Assembly: GCF_003947415.1 (NCBI RefSeq)
Contig: NZ_QHKL01000001.1
Span: forward strand, 310,001-374,000
Source: Amycolatopsis sp. WAC 01376
GTDB taxonomy: Bacteria > Actinomycetota > Actinomycetes > Mycobacteriales > Pseudonocardiaceae
Length of the DNA: 64,000 nt
Direction: 5' to 3'
Position 1 is the stretch's first letter; every line of letters starts with the position of its first letter. The notes beneath the pieces were generated by a model. The model had not been told where the DNA came from. It ran no database searches and saw only the letters and a list, made by a program, of their open reading frames with translations. Below are positions 34,472 through 42,669 of this stretch, piece after piece. Position numbers and translations under genes: made by a program.

Positions 34472-35770
34472 TCAGAAGAGCAGCTGCGCGACCGCGTAGA
34501 TGACGAGTCCGGCGAGCGCGCCGACCACCGTGCCGTTGATCCGGATGAACTGCAGATCCCGGCCGACCTGGAGCTCGATCTTGCGCGAGGTCTCCTCGGC
34601 GTCCCAGCGCTCCACGGTGTCGGTGATGATCGTGGTGATCTCCTGGGAGTAGTGGGTGACCAGGTAGGCAGCCGCACCCTCCACCCAGGTGTCCACTTTG
34701 GACCGGATGTGGTCGTCGGAGACCAGCCGCCCGCCGAGGGCCTCGAGACCGGTGCGCACCCGGCGCCGCAGCTCGCTCGACGGATCCTCGGCCGCGTTGA
34801 GCAGCATTTCCTTCGCCGTCGCCCACGCCGAGCCGATCAGCTTCTGCACCTCGTCATGCCCCAGCATCTGGGATTTGACCTGTTCGGCGCGCGCCATCAC
34901 CTCGGGATTGGTCTGCAGGTCGAGGGCGAATTCGCCGAGGAACTTGTCCAGCGCCAGCCGCATGGGGTGGTTGACGTCGGTCTTCACGGCCCAGACGAAG
35001 GACAGCACCTCGCCGTAGACCTTGTCCGCGAGCATCTCGTCGACGAACTTCGGCGACCAGCTCGGCGCCCGGTCCGAGACCACGCGCAGCATCGTCGAGT
35101 GGTTGTCCCGCACCCACTCGTAGCCGCGGTCGCACATCAGGTCCACCAGCTTGTGGTGCGCCCCGTCGGCGAACACGCCTGCCAGGATCTTGCCGAGCGG
35201 CGGGCCCCACGGCTTGTCCACGATCCGCTTGACGACGGCCTGTTCCATGATCGCCTGGACGTCTTCGTCGCGGAGCACCTTGACCGCGGCCCGCACGACG
35301 GTGGCCAGTTCGGACGTCACCCGCTCCGCGTTGGCGGGCTGCGAAAGCCAGCCGCCGAGCCGCTTCGAGACCTCGATCCGGCTCAGCTTCTCGCGGATCA
35401 CGGACTCGGACAGGAAGTTCGAGCCGACGAAGTCACCGAGGCTGCTGCCCAGCGCGTCCTTCTTGCTCGGGATGATCGCGGTGTGCGGGATCTTGATCCC
35501 CAGCGGATGCCGGAACAGCGCCGTCACCGCGAACCAGTCGGCGAGCGCGCCGACCATCCCGGCTTCGGCGGCCGCGCGGACGTAGCCGACCCAGCCCGGC
35601 CAGCCCGCGGCCTCGGCCCAGCTGGTCAACAGGAAGATCACCGTCGCGCCGAGCAGGAACGACAGCGCGACCATCTTCATCTTGCGCAGGCCACGCGCCT
35701 TTTCCTCCTCAGCGGCGGTTCCACCGGGCGGATCGGCTGGGGTCACCTTGGCGGGCGTCAGTTGCTCCAC
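34472..35770 (-). CDS. DUF445 domain membrane protein
   Basis: This 432-aa protein of the DUF445/YjiN family has an N-terminal membrane helix pair (MKMVALSFLLGATVIFLLTS), a VGALADWFAVTALFRHPLGI segment and a long helical region. It closes with a hydrophobic C-terminal anchor (GALAGLVIYAVAQLLF). Function is not established; an envelope-spanning helical bundle is likely. It is convergent with the CGNR gene and diverges from the aminotransferase gene by 29 bp. Confidence 0.92.
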   Translation of the reverse strand: MEQLTPAKVTPADPPGGTAAEEEKARGLRKMKMVALSFLLGATVIFLLTSWAEAAGWPGWVGYVRAAAEAGMVGALADWFAVTALFRHPLGIKIPHTAIIPSKKDALGSSLGDFVGSNFLSESVIREKLSRIEVSKRLGGWLSQPANAERVTSELATVVRAAVKVLRDEDVQAIMEQAVVKRIVDKPWGPPLGKILAGVFADGAHHKLVDLMCDRGYEWVRDNHSTMLRVVSDRAPSWSPKFVDEMLADKVYGEVLSFVWAVKTDVNHPMRLALDKFLGEFALDLQTNPEVMARAEQVKSQMLGHDEVQKLIGSAWATAKEMLLNAAEDPSSELRRRVRTGLEALGGRLVSDDHIRSKVDTWVEGAAAYLVTHYSQEITTIITDTVERWDAEETSRKIELQVGRDLQFIRINGTVVGALAGLVIYAVAQLLF

Positions 35771-35799
35771 ACCGCCATTGTCCGTGAGGATGGCTGATC

Positions 35800-36963
35800 G
35801 TGCGCGAACCTGTCCTCGTACCCCGCCTCCAGCCCTTCACCTCGACCATCTTCGCGGAGATGACGGCACTGGCCGTCCGCCACGAAGCCGTCAACCTCGG
35901 CCAGGGTTTTCCCGACACCGACGGGCCCGCCGGAATGCTCGAAGCCGCCAAGAACGCGCTGTTCGGCGGCGCGAACCAGTATCCGCCGGGTCCAGGCCGC
36001 CCCGAGCTCCGCGCGGCGATCGCGCGGCACCGGCTGCGGTACGGCACCGCGTACGACCCCGACACGGAGATCCTGGTCACCGCCGGCGCCACCGAGGCCA
36101 TCGCGGCGTCGTTGATCGCGCTGACCCAGGCGGGTGACGAGGTCATCGTCATCGAGCCGTACTACGACTCGTACGCGGCCGCGGTCGCCATGGCGGGCGC
36201 GGAGCGGCGTGTCGTCGGCCTGGTGGAACGCGACGGCCGGTTCGCGCTGGACGTCGAGAGCCTGCGCGCCGCGGTGACCGATCGGACCAGGGCGATCCTG
36301 ATCAACTCACCGCACAACCCGACCGGCACGGTGTTCACGCGTGCCGAACTGGAAGCCGTCGCCGCGCTCTGCGTGACACACGACCTGATCGCGATCACCG
36401 ACGAGGTGTACGAGCACCTGGTCTTCGACGACGCCGAGCACCTGCCGCTGGCGACCCTGCCCGGCATGCGCGAACGGACCGTCTCGATCTCCAGCGCGGG
36501 CAAGACCTTCAACTGCACCGGCTGGAAGATCGGCTGGGTCTGCGCGAGCCCCGAACTGGTGGCGGCGGTGAAAGCGGCTAAGCAGTTCATCACCTTCGTC
36601 TCGGGCGGGCCGCTCCAGCCGGCCGTGGCCCACGCGCTGGACCACGAACTGCCGTGGGCCGAAGACCTGCGCACGAGCCTCCAGGACAAACGAGACCGGC
36701 TCGCGGCGGGTCTCGCGGACGCCGGGTTCGCGGTCCGGCCGACCGCCGGGACGTATTTCGTCTGCGTCGACGTCCGCCCGCTCGGCTTCGAAGACGCCGC
36801 CGAACTGGCCTGGGAGCTCCCCGAACGGGTGGGCGTGGCGGCCGTGCCCGTAAAGGTGTTCACCGATCACCCGGAAGAGTGGAAACACCTGCTGCGTTTC
36901 GCGTTCTGCAAACGCAACGAGGTCATCGACGAAGCGGTCACCCGTTTGCGCAAACTCCGGTGA
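35800..36963 (+). CDS. PLP-dependent aminotransferase, class I/II
   Basis: This 387-aa fold-type I aminotransferase has the PLP-binding Lys in SSAGKTFNCTGWKIGW and the INSPHNPTGTVFTRAELEAV segment. The C-terminus carries the Arg (LLRFAFCKR) that binds the substrate carboxylate. Subfamily is like kynurenine/glutamine aminotransferase or DapC-like enzymes; the exact substrate is not clear. The GTG start at 35800 is 30 bp from the divergent DUF445 gene. Confidence 0.93.
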   Translation: MREPVLVPRLQPFTSTIFAEMTALAVRHEAVNLGQGFPDTDGPAGMLEAAKNALFGGANQYPPGPGRPELRAAIARHRLRYGTAYDPDTEILVTAGATEAIAASLIALTQAGDEVIVIEPYYDSYAAAVAMAGAERRVVGLVERDGRFALDVESLRAAVTDRTRAILINSPHNPTGTVFTRAELEAVAALCVTHDLIAITDEVYEHLVFDDAEHLPLATLPGMRERTVSISSAGKTFNCTGWKIGWVCASPELVAAVKAAKQFITFVSGGPLQPAVAHALDHELPWAEDLRTSLQDKRDRLAAGLADAGFAVRPTAGTYFVCVDVRPLGFEDAAELAWELPERVGVAAVPVKVFTDHPEEWKHLLRFAFCKRNEVIDEAVTRLRKLR

Positions 36964-36975
36964 CTCGTCCGATGT

Positions 36976-37449
36976 TCACGCCCAGCCGCCTTTTTCGAGT
37001 ATCCGTCTGAGCCGGTCGAGACACCGTCTTCGCAGCCTGCCCACACTGGCCGGACTGATGCCCAGTTCTCCGGCGATCTGGGCGTAGGACAGCTCCGGCC
37101 GGTGTGCGAGCAGGCGGATCAGCCGCCGATGCGAGTCCGGCAGACGATCGACCGCCGTCCAGAGCACGCGGTCGCGTTCGGCCCGGATGACCTCGGTCTC
37201 CGGGGTCGTCTCCGCGTCGGGGAGCGGACGCGGTGTTTCGCGCCTGTTCCTGGTGATCATCCGGAGCGCACGGCGTCGCGCGGTGGTCGTCAGCCACGCT
37301 CCGAGCTTCGCTTCGTCCCGTAGCGCGCCAGGTGCGCGAAGCAGTTCCAGCCAGGCGTCCTGACAGACGTCCCTGGCATCGGCTTCGCTCAAGCGATAGG
37401 TCTTCAGCGCCTTGAACATCGCCGCCGACACCGCGTTCACGTCCCACAT
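36976..37449 (-). CDS. ECF-type RNA polymerase sigma factor
   Basis: This 157-aa sigma-70-family protein has region 2 at about residues 10-75 (DARDVCQDAWLELLRAPGAL) and region 4 at about 95-150 (LAHRPELSYAQIAGELGISP followed by a recognition helix). No anti-sigma factor is adjacent on the same strand. The divergent gene at 37803 encodes a secreted protein that may be a target. The convergent aminotransferase gene ends 12 bp away. Confidence 0.92.
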   Translation of the reverse strand: MWDVNAVSAAMFKALKTYRLSEADARDVCQDAWLELLRAPGALRDEAKLGAWLTTTARRRALRMITRNRRETPRPLPDAETTPETEVIRAERDRVLWTAVDRLPDSHRRLIRLLAHRPELSYAQIAGELGISPASVGRLRRRCLDRLRRILEKGGWA

Positions 37450-37802
37450 CCCGGACTCTCCCCTCCCGGCGGCTTGCGTTCGCCGCGCCGATCACCGAAC
37501 GCGACTTCGACGGCACGCACCGCAGCAGGGATCCAGAAAAGGTCAGGTCACCGAGGATTTGAGTAGTTCCACCCGTCCCCGGATGGCCGCCCGGCACATA
37601 CCGAGAGTGATCAACTTCGGTACTCCGGGCACCGGAGCCGGTTGCGTCGTTCCGCCTAACGGGCTGGATCGGCGGCGGCTGAGGTGAAACACTCCCCTCC
37701 GGTGCTAAAACTGGTGCAGCCCCGGGGGAACTGCGACCTGACCGGAAGAGACCCCAAGCAAGATCGAACTCACGCGGACAACGTGGGTTTCAGGCGCGGA
37801 CG
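37450..37802. other. Intergenic region between sigma factor and secreted-protein gene
   Basis: These 353 bp contain no convincing gene. It holds the divergent promoters of the sigma factor and of the 363-aa secreted protein. The part near 37680-37760 has short palindromes such as CCCCGGGGG, and less GC-rich stretches such as GTGCTAAAACTGGTG. No consensus operator was recognised. Confidence 0.5.
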
Positions 37803-38894
37803 GTGGTGATTGCTGTGAATGGTCCGGCAGTCGTGCACCGTCGCGGCCTCAGGCCACCGAAAACCGGCGCGCGAATCCTTTTCGCGGGTGGGCTCGCGCT
37901 CTCCGGCTGGATCCTCGGCGCCGTCCTGAGCGCCCCGGCTTCGGCCGACGAGCAGACTCCCGTGACGCCGGAGACCTCCGTGGTCCAGCCTTCGGACGAA
38001 ACCGAATCCGGGAAAACGACTACTCCCAAGGAGTCCACTTCGGACTCCGCCGAGAGCGAGACTCCGAAACCCGCTGAGACCACCGAAACCCCGAAGGATG
38101 AGCCCGCTCCTGTTGTGAACGAGGAGCCTGAGGCCGCTGTCGAGGAAGAGGCCGTTTCGAGCGCGAGTTCCGTCGAGAAGACTTCTTCTCCGGAGCCTGT
38201 GGCGAAGACCGCCAAGTCCTCCAACGGTTTGCTGGGCGGCCTCATCGGCGGCGTGCTGAACGTCGTCACGACCACGGTCGGCGGCGTCGTCGAAACCGTC
38301 GGCGGGGTCGTCGGCGGAATCGGCGACCAGGTCGTCGCGCCGATCCTCACGCCGAATCCGTGTTGTGGCGGGGGCAGCCCGGTGATCCTGCCGGGCGCCG
38401 GCGACATGCTCGACCCCGGTTTCGGCGGGGGCTCCGATGAGTCGGCGAGTGGCTCGGTCAGCATCGCCGTCCCGGCCAAGACCGCCACGGCGAACACACC
38501 CGCGCCGCACACCCCGGCGCCGAGTCCGTCCGCTCCCGCCGAGGCACCCGTTCCGGCGACGGCGGCCCAGAACCACCGCGTCACCCTGCCGGTCCGGGTC
38601 GAGTCCGACGCCCAGCCCGCTCCCGGCGCGCCCGCCGAATCCGACACGCACGCGTCCCCCAACGGCGGCGGCTCCGGCGGCGGCGGTGGCCTGCCGAACA
38701 CCCCGGTGACCCCGATCGCGCCCACGACGACCGCTCAGCCCGGCCACGACAACACCGCCGGCGGCCGCGGGCCGCTCGCCGTGCTCGACGCCGGAATCCC
38801 CGCCACGCAGCTGAAACTCCTCGGAGCGGGCTGCGACCACGAAGGCGAGCGCACCGGCAGGGAAGCCGCGCTTCCCGCCACCTCCCCCGACTGA
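37803..38894 (+). CDS. Secreted, low-complexity protein of unknown function
   Basis: This 363-aa protein has a signal peptide (about residues 20-48, ending SAPASADE). An acidic Thr/Ser/Pro/Glu-rich region follows, then a Gly/Val-rich hydrophobic stretch (GGVVETVGGVVGGIGDQV), then a Pro/Ala-rich tail with two adjacent Cys (NPCCGGG). No catalytic domain or sorting signal is recognised. The pattern resembles actinobacterial surface or chaplin-neighbour proteins only in composition. GTG codons at 37803, 37806 or 37815 could start it. Confidence 0.8.
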   Translation: MVIAVNGPAVVHRRGLRPPKTGARILFAGGLALSGWILGAVLSAPASADEQTPVTPETSVVQPSDETESGKTTTPKESTSDSAESETPKPAETTETPKDEPAPVVNEEPEAAVEEEAVSSASSVEKTSSPEPVAKTAKSSNGLLGGLIGGVLNVVTTTVGGVVETVGGVVGGIGDQVVAPILTPNPCCGGGSPVILPGAGDMLDPGFGGGSDESASGSVSIAVPAKTATANTPAPHTPAPSPSAPAEAPVPATAAQNHRVTLPVRVESDAQPAPGAPAESDTHASPNGGGSGGGGGLPNTPVTPIAPTTTAQPGHDNTAGGRGPLAVLDAGIPATQLKLLGAGCDHEGERTGREAALPATSPD

Positions 38895-39339
38895 CCTGAC
38901 CGGGTCGCCGGGGAGAAGTACGTCCAAACCAAGATCAACTTCGGTTTCGACGTTCGTTGATTCCTCTGGCACAAGCCGCTTTCGCCTGCCCCTTTTTCAG
39001 GCAACCCCTTTGTCTTTCCGAACGGCCGACCGCGCCCGGCCGGTTCGGATCCCGGCCCCGGCGCCGCGCTGCCCCTGCGGCGCCGGGACCAGCACCGGGT
39101 GGACTTCGGGGGCTTCTGCTCACCGCGCCGAGCAGGAGCCGGCCAAGCTCGAAGTCCGCCTGAACCGCGGGCGGTTCCCGGCACGTCGAGGGGCTGTGCC
39201 GGGTAACCGCCGCGGTGCCCGTCCCGGGGTTTCGACCTCGGGGCGGGCCGGATAGCCGGTGCGCTGGTCGTGCGGCGCCGATGCCCTCCCTGGAGCATCG
39301 GCCGCCCCGCCGGCGCACCGGCTATTTCCGTTTCCGCCC
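38895..39339. other. Gene-free region
   Basis: These 445 bp contain only short open frames with an Arg/Pro-rich shadow composition. GCCTG...CAGGC (near 38986-39004) is a weak hairpin. I see nothing else that supports a gene. The family A palindrome follows. Confidence 0.5.
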
Positions 39340-39407
39340 CTCGCGTTTCGTCCTCTGAATGCGGTCCTTGCGCGTGCAAGGACCGCATTCAGAGGACGAA
39401 ACGCGAG
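39340..39407. repeat. Family A palindrome behind the MocR gene
   Basis: Perfect 32-bp arms (39340-39371 and 39376-39407) flank a GCGT loop; the arm contains GTCCTCTGAATGCGGTCC. It ends 3 bp from the MocR-type gene's stop codon. It is the best-preserved member of the family and close to the copy at 16846-16913. Confidence 0.9.
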
Positions 39408-39410
39408 AGG

Positions 39411-40865
39411 TCAGGTGACCTGGACGGCCACCGGGGCGACGGTCGTGGGTGTCGCGGCCACCGAAGCGGCGGCCGCGCCCAGCCGCCGGACGGCCTCGAA
39501 AAGCCTCTCGGCCGGAAGCGCGTACGGCAGCCGCAGCCAGCGCTCCAGTCCACCGTGGACACCGAACCGCGAGCCCGGCGCCACCTGCACCCCGTGCCCC
39601 GCCGCCGCGACGGCCAGCCGCGTGCTCATCGGCTCCGGCAGACGGCACCACAGCGAAAGCCCGCCGGGCGGCACGGTGAACGTCCAGTCCGGGCAGTACC
39701 AGTTCAGCGCGCCGGTCAGCGCGTCGCGCAGGGCCAGCGTCTCCTGGCGGCGGTGCGCCAGCGCGGACCCGCCGTCGTCGAGCAGTTCGGCGAGGACGAG
39801 CTGCTCGAAGACCGGCGACCCCAGGTCGACGGCGAACCGCGCCGCGATCAGCCTGCCGATGACGTCCTCGGAAGCGCGGATCCAGCCGAGCCGCAGCCCC
39901 GCCCAATGCGACTTGGACGCGGAGCCGATCGTGATGCCGAGATCGCCGGCGAACGCGCCCAGCGGCGGCGGCCCGTCGACCGGATCGCCTTCGAGGTCCA
40001 GCTCGACCAGCGTCTCGTCGATGATCGCCGGGGTCCGCGCGCGGCTCAGCGCGGCCGCGAGCCGCTCCCGGCCGACGGCGTCCAGGCGCAGGCCGGTCGG
40101 GTTCTGGAAGTCCGCGACGAAGTACGCGAGCCTCGGCGCGGATTGCCGCAGCGCGGCCTCGATCCCGACGATGTCCCAGCCGGTGACCGGGTCCAGCGGC
40201 ACCGGGACCGGGATGGCGTGCGCGGCACCGATGGCTTCGAGCGAGTTCGGGTACGTCGGCTGCTCGACCAGCACCCGGTCGCCGGGACCGGCCAGCATGC
40301 GCAGGACCTGCACGAACGCGTGATGCGCGCCGTTGGTGACCATCACCTGATCGGCGTTCGTCGGCAGCCCGCGTTCGGTGTAACGCCGGGCGATCCGCTC
40401 ACGCAGGATCCGCAGGCCGCGAACGTGATAGCCGCTCTCGCCGAGGTGGTCCACGAGCGCCTTCCGCGCGGCGTCCACCGCGGGCACCAGGCCGGGGATG
40501 GCAGGCGGACAGGCTTGCGCGAGGTCGATCAGGTCCTCGCCGGTCGGCAGGATCGGGTCCCGGCCGCGGCCGCCGGGCGACGCGATCCAGGAACCGGCGC
40601 CCCGACGGCTGGCGACCAGGCCGTCGGCCCGCAGTTTGTCCAGCGCGGCACCGATGAGCGTGCGGCTGACCTCCAGCGCGTCGGCGAGCTCGCGTTCGGC
40701 CGGGAGTCTGGTGCCGAGCGGGAGCCTGCCGTCGAGGACCAGCAGCTCGACAGCGGCCGCGAGATCCGCCGCACCGTGTCGAGAACCACTCTGCCGCCAG
40801 TTCCCCAGCAAAACGGCCAATTTCGCACCCGAAACGCGTCCAGTCAGCGGGATCAGCGGTTCCAT
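39411..40865 (-). CDS. MocR/PdxR-type regulator (GntR helix-turn-helix plus aminotransferase domain)
   Basis: This 484-aa protein has a GntR winged helix at about residues 25-85 (GTRLPAERELADALEVSRTL). A class I/II aminotransferase domain follows, with VMVTNGAHHAFVQVLRMLAG in the cofactor-binding part and the PLP Lys in TIGSASKSHWAGLRLGW. Such regulators use PLP or its amino-acid adducts as effectors. I chose the ATG at 40865 (MEPLIPLTGR); upstream extension lacks family features. It diverges from a YczE-like gene, a known combination, and an inverted repeat sits next to its start. Confidence 0.93.
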   Translation of the reverse strand: MEPLIPLTGRVSGAKLAVLLGNWRQSGSRHGAADLAAAVELLVLDGRLPLGTRLPAERELADALEVSRTLIGAALDKLRADGLVASRRGAGSWIASPGGRGRDPILPTGEDLIDLAQACPPAIPGLVPAVDAARKALVDHLGESGYHVRGLRILRERIARRYTERGLPTNADQVMVTNGAHHAFVQVLRMLAGPGDRVLVEQPTYPNSLEAIGAAHAIPVPVPLDPVTGWDIVGIEAALRQSAPRLAYFVADFQNPTGLRLDAVGRERLAAALSRARTPAIIDETLVELDLEGDPVDGPPPLGAFAGDLGITIGSASKSHWAGLRLGWIRASEDVIGRLIAARFAVDLGSPVFEQLVLAELLDDGGSALAHRRQETLALRDALTGALNWYCPDWTFTVPPGGLSLWCRLPEPMSTRLAVAAAGHGVQVAPGSRFGVHGGLERWLRLPYALPAERLFEAVRRLGAAAASVAATPTTVAPVAVQVT

Positions 40866-40867
40866 AA

Positions 40868-40889
40868 GGCCAATTGTTCCAGATTGGCC
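40868..40889. promoter_or_regulatory. Candidate MocR operator
   Basis: GGCCAAT (40868-40874) and ATTGGCC (40883-40889) form a perfect 7-bp inverted repeat with an 8-bp spacer, 2 bp upstream of the MocR gene. It lies within the 61-bp gap to the divergent membrane-protein gene, so it could control both. The role is inferred from position. Confidence 0.5.
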
Positions 40890-40926
40890 ATGGTCAAGGT
40901 AGCCACTTACCCCCGATGGTGCACTC

Positions 40927-41559
40927 GTGGCACTGAAACTCGATCTCCGACCCGTCGGCATCTCCCAAGACACCACCCGCCGTTCGATCCAGCTCGTCGC
41001 CGGGCTCGTCCTCTACGGCGGCAGCATGGCCATGCTGACCAGGTCAGGACTCGGCCTCGACCCGTGGGACGTGCTCCACGAAGGCCTGATGAAGATCACC
41101 GGCCTGTCGTTCGGCACGGTCACCGCGATCGCGTCGGTGCTGGTGCTCCTGCTGTGGATCCCGCTCCGGCAGCGGCCCGGCATCGGCACCGTCGCCAACA
41201 TCGTGGTCATCTCGCTCACCGTCGACTTCGTGCGGCTCTTCCTGCCCGACCAGGACGTGCTCGGCTGGCAGCTCCTCAACCTGGTCGCCGGTGTCGTGCT
41301 CAACGGTCTCGGCGCCGCGGTCTACGTCGGCGCGCGGCTCGGCCCCGGGCCCCGTGACGGTCTGATGACCGGGCTGTCGGCCCGGACGGGCAAGTCGATC
41401 CGCCTCGTCCGGACCCTCATCGAGATCACCGTTCTCGCGGCGGGCTGGCTGCTCGGCGGCACCGTCGGCGTCGGCACCGTTCTCTACGCGCTCGCCATCG
41501 GACCGCTGACGCAAGCGTTCCTGCCGTACGTCATCTGGCGGGAGCGCACCGCAGTCTAG
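40927..41559 (+). CDS. YczE/YyaS/YitT-like membrane protein
   Basis: This 210-aa protein has five or six membrane segments: LVAGLVLYGGSMAMLTRSGL at the start and LEITVLAAGWLLGG-type segments later, with DPWDVLHEGL between the first two. YczE-type proteins are often encoded next to MocR regulators, as here. Function is not established; export of a compound sensed by MocR is a guess. The start is a GTG at 40927. Confidence 0.9.
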   Translation: MALKLDLRPVGISQDTTRRSIQLVAGLVLYGGSMAMLTRSGLGLDPWDVLHEGLMKITGLSFGTVTAIASVLVLLLWIPLRQRPGIGTVANIVVISLTVDFVRLFLPDQDVLGWQLLNLVAGVVLNGLGAAVYVGARLGPGPRDGLMTGLSARTGKSIRLVRTLIEITVLAAGWLLGGTVGVGTVLYALAIGPLTQAFLPYVIWRERTAV

Positions 41560-41608
41560 TCCCTGAGGGACCGCCACGCTCGCTTAGGTACGTTCCGCCA
41601 GCGGTTTC

Positions 41609-41758
41609 GCGTGATCCGGCGGACGACACGCGTGACTGAATGGACGACACGCGTGATTGGGCGGACGGCTCGTGGCGGGACCCCGGCCGCGGTCGTGTCG
41701 TCCGTCCAAGTCACGTGTGTCGTCCGCCGGATCACGTGTGTCGTCCGTCCGGTCACGC
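41609..41758. repeat. Inverted array of 21-bp units, copy F2
   Basis: Left units GGACGACACGCGTGA start at 41621, 41642 and 41663, exactly 21 bp apart. Complementary right units start at 41697, 41719 and 41740 (22 and 21 bp apart). The centre 41671-41703 is identical over 33 bp to that of 11654-11686. It lies between convergent genes, upstream of a family C palindrome. Confidence 0.9.
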
Positions 41759-41786
41759 CGCCTCCCGCCCGGCTACTTGCAGAGGC

Positions 41787-41840
41787 GTCCTGAAGGGGCC
41801 CTTTGAGACGTTGAACGTCTCAAAGGTGACCTTCAGGACA
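41787..41840. terminator. Palindrome, family C-like
   Basis: Arms of 24 nt (41787-41810 and 41816-41839) pair with two mismatches around a 5-nt loop: GTCCTGAAGGGGCCCTTTGAG versus its complement. The layout (about 25-nt arm, 5-nt loop, CTTCAGGAC ends) resembles the family C copies, but the core differs. It is located between convergent genes and is probably bidirectional. Confidence 0.75.
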
Positions 41841-41872
41841 CCGGGCGACCCCGGTGACCCAGGGCGGATCGC

Positions 41873-42397
41873 TCAGCTGGCCTCACGCTGCTCAAGCAGG
41901 CGCCGGACGGCGAGGTAGTCGATACCCCGCTGCGAGAGGACGTCGGCGGCCGGACCCGGGACAGCGGTCATCGCGAGCAGGAGATGCTCGCCTTCGATGC
42001 GCTTGCTGCCGACGTCGATGGCTTCGCGAAGGCTCTTCTCCAGCACCTTCTTCGCCTCGGGCGTGAACGGCCGATGGCCGCGCCCGGTACGGCGGCCGCC
42101 GGTCAGCGCGCCGGGGCCGTGGGTCTGCTCGACCCGCTCGACGATGTGCTCGACGTCGATGCCGAAGCCGCTCAGTGCTTCGACGTCGGCGTCGCTCATC
42201 CCGCCCCGGCGGCGTACTCGCCGGAGGTCGTCGGCGAGTTCGTCCGCCGGACAGCCGAGTGCGGTGAGCACGCCGGTGTGCCGGGCGAGGGACGTCAGCA
42301 GGTGCAGCGGGTCGACGTTCCCGGACACCTCGTCCGACGCGACGCGCTGGGCTCCGACGACGACGTCGCGGGCTTCGGTGGTGAAGCGTTCGAACAT
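41873..42397 (-). CDS. Clp N-terminal domain protein
   Basis: This 174-aa protein consists of two Clp-N repeats: FERFTTEARDVVVGAQRVAS near the start and FTPEAKKVLEKSLREAIDVG near residue 110, with EGEHLLLAMTAV after it. It has no AAA+ ATPase domain, so it is not ClpA/ClpC. Its start codon overlaps the upstream helix-turn-helix stop in TGATG. Together the two genes give the same domain order as the fused protein at 58293-59012. A regulatory, substrate- or arginine-phosphate-binding role is a guess from Clp-N biology. Confidence 0.92.
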   Translation of the reverse strand: MFERFTTEARDVVVGAQRVASDEVSGNVDPLHLLTSLARHTGVLTALGCPADELADDLRRVRRRGGMSDADVEALSGFGIDVEHIVERVEQTHGPGALTGGRRTGRGHRPFTPEAKKVLEKSLREAIDVGSKRIEGEHLLLAMTAVPGPAADVLSQRGIDYLAVRRLLEQREAS

Positions 42398-42606
42398 CAG
42401 TGCCTCCCGTACTTCTTGTGCACCGCTTGCCTGCTGACCCCCAGCTCGGCCGCGATCTCCTGCCAGGACCAGCCGTGCACCCGCGCGCTGCGGACCTGCA
42501 CGGCCTCGAGTTGTTCCAACAGCCGGCGCAAGGCGGCGACGGCGCGCAATCCCACGCGGGGATCGCGGTCACCGGCTCGCGCGGCCAGATCTGTCGCTTC
42601 GGTCAT
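42397..42606 (-). CDS. Helix-turn-helix protein paired with Clp-N protein
   Basis: This 69-aa protein is mostly a helix (AVAALRRLLEQLEAVQVRSA) followed by WSWQEIAAELGVSRQAVHKK, a compact helix-turn-helix. The latter aligns with WTEIGKNMGVSKQAAQKR of the fused protein 16 kb away. It starts 4 bp from a GTCAAC-N4-GTTGAC inverted repeat that is probably its own operator. Confidence 0.92.
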   Translation of the reverse strand: MTEATDLAARAGDRDPRVGLRAVAALRRLLEQLEAVQVRSARVHGWSWQEIAAELGVSRQAVHKKYGRH

Positions 42607-42609
42607 GAC

Positions 42610-42654
42610 GTCAACCTACGTTGACATCGCCCCCCATGTCAACTTCGGTTGACA
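42610..42654. promoter_or_regulatory. Twin operators GTCAAC-N4-GTTGAC
   Basis: Two perfect inverted repeats: GTCAAC-CTAC-GTTGAC (42610-42625) and TGTCAAC-TTCG-GTTGACA (42637-42654), with centres 28 bp apart. They fill the 63-bp gap between the helix-turn-helix gene and the divergent PP2C-like gene. They are probably bound by the helix-turn-helix protein and could control both directions. A related pair with a 5-bp spacer lies at 59015-59062. Confidence 0.75.
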
Positions 42655-42669
42655 GTTAGGGTCGGGGAC

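Noticed and set aside
38895..39255. Short plus-strand frames between the secreted-protein gene and the family A palindrome
   Set aside because: Arg/Pro-rich products without family, ribosome site or codon bias.
39270..41357. Long plus-strand open frame of about 695 codons
   Set aside because: It is antisense to the MocR gene and out of frame with the YczE-like gene; composition is typical of a shadow.
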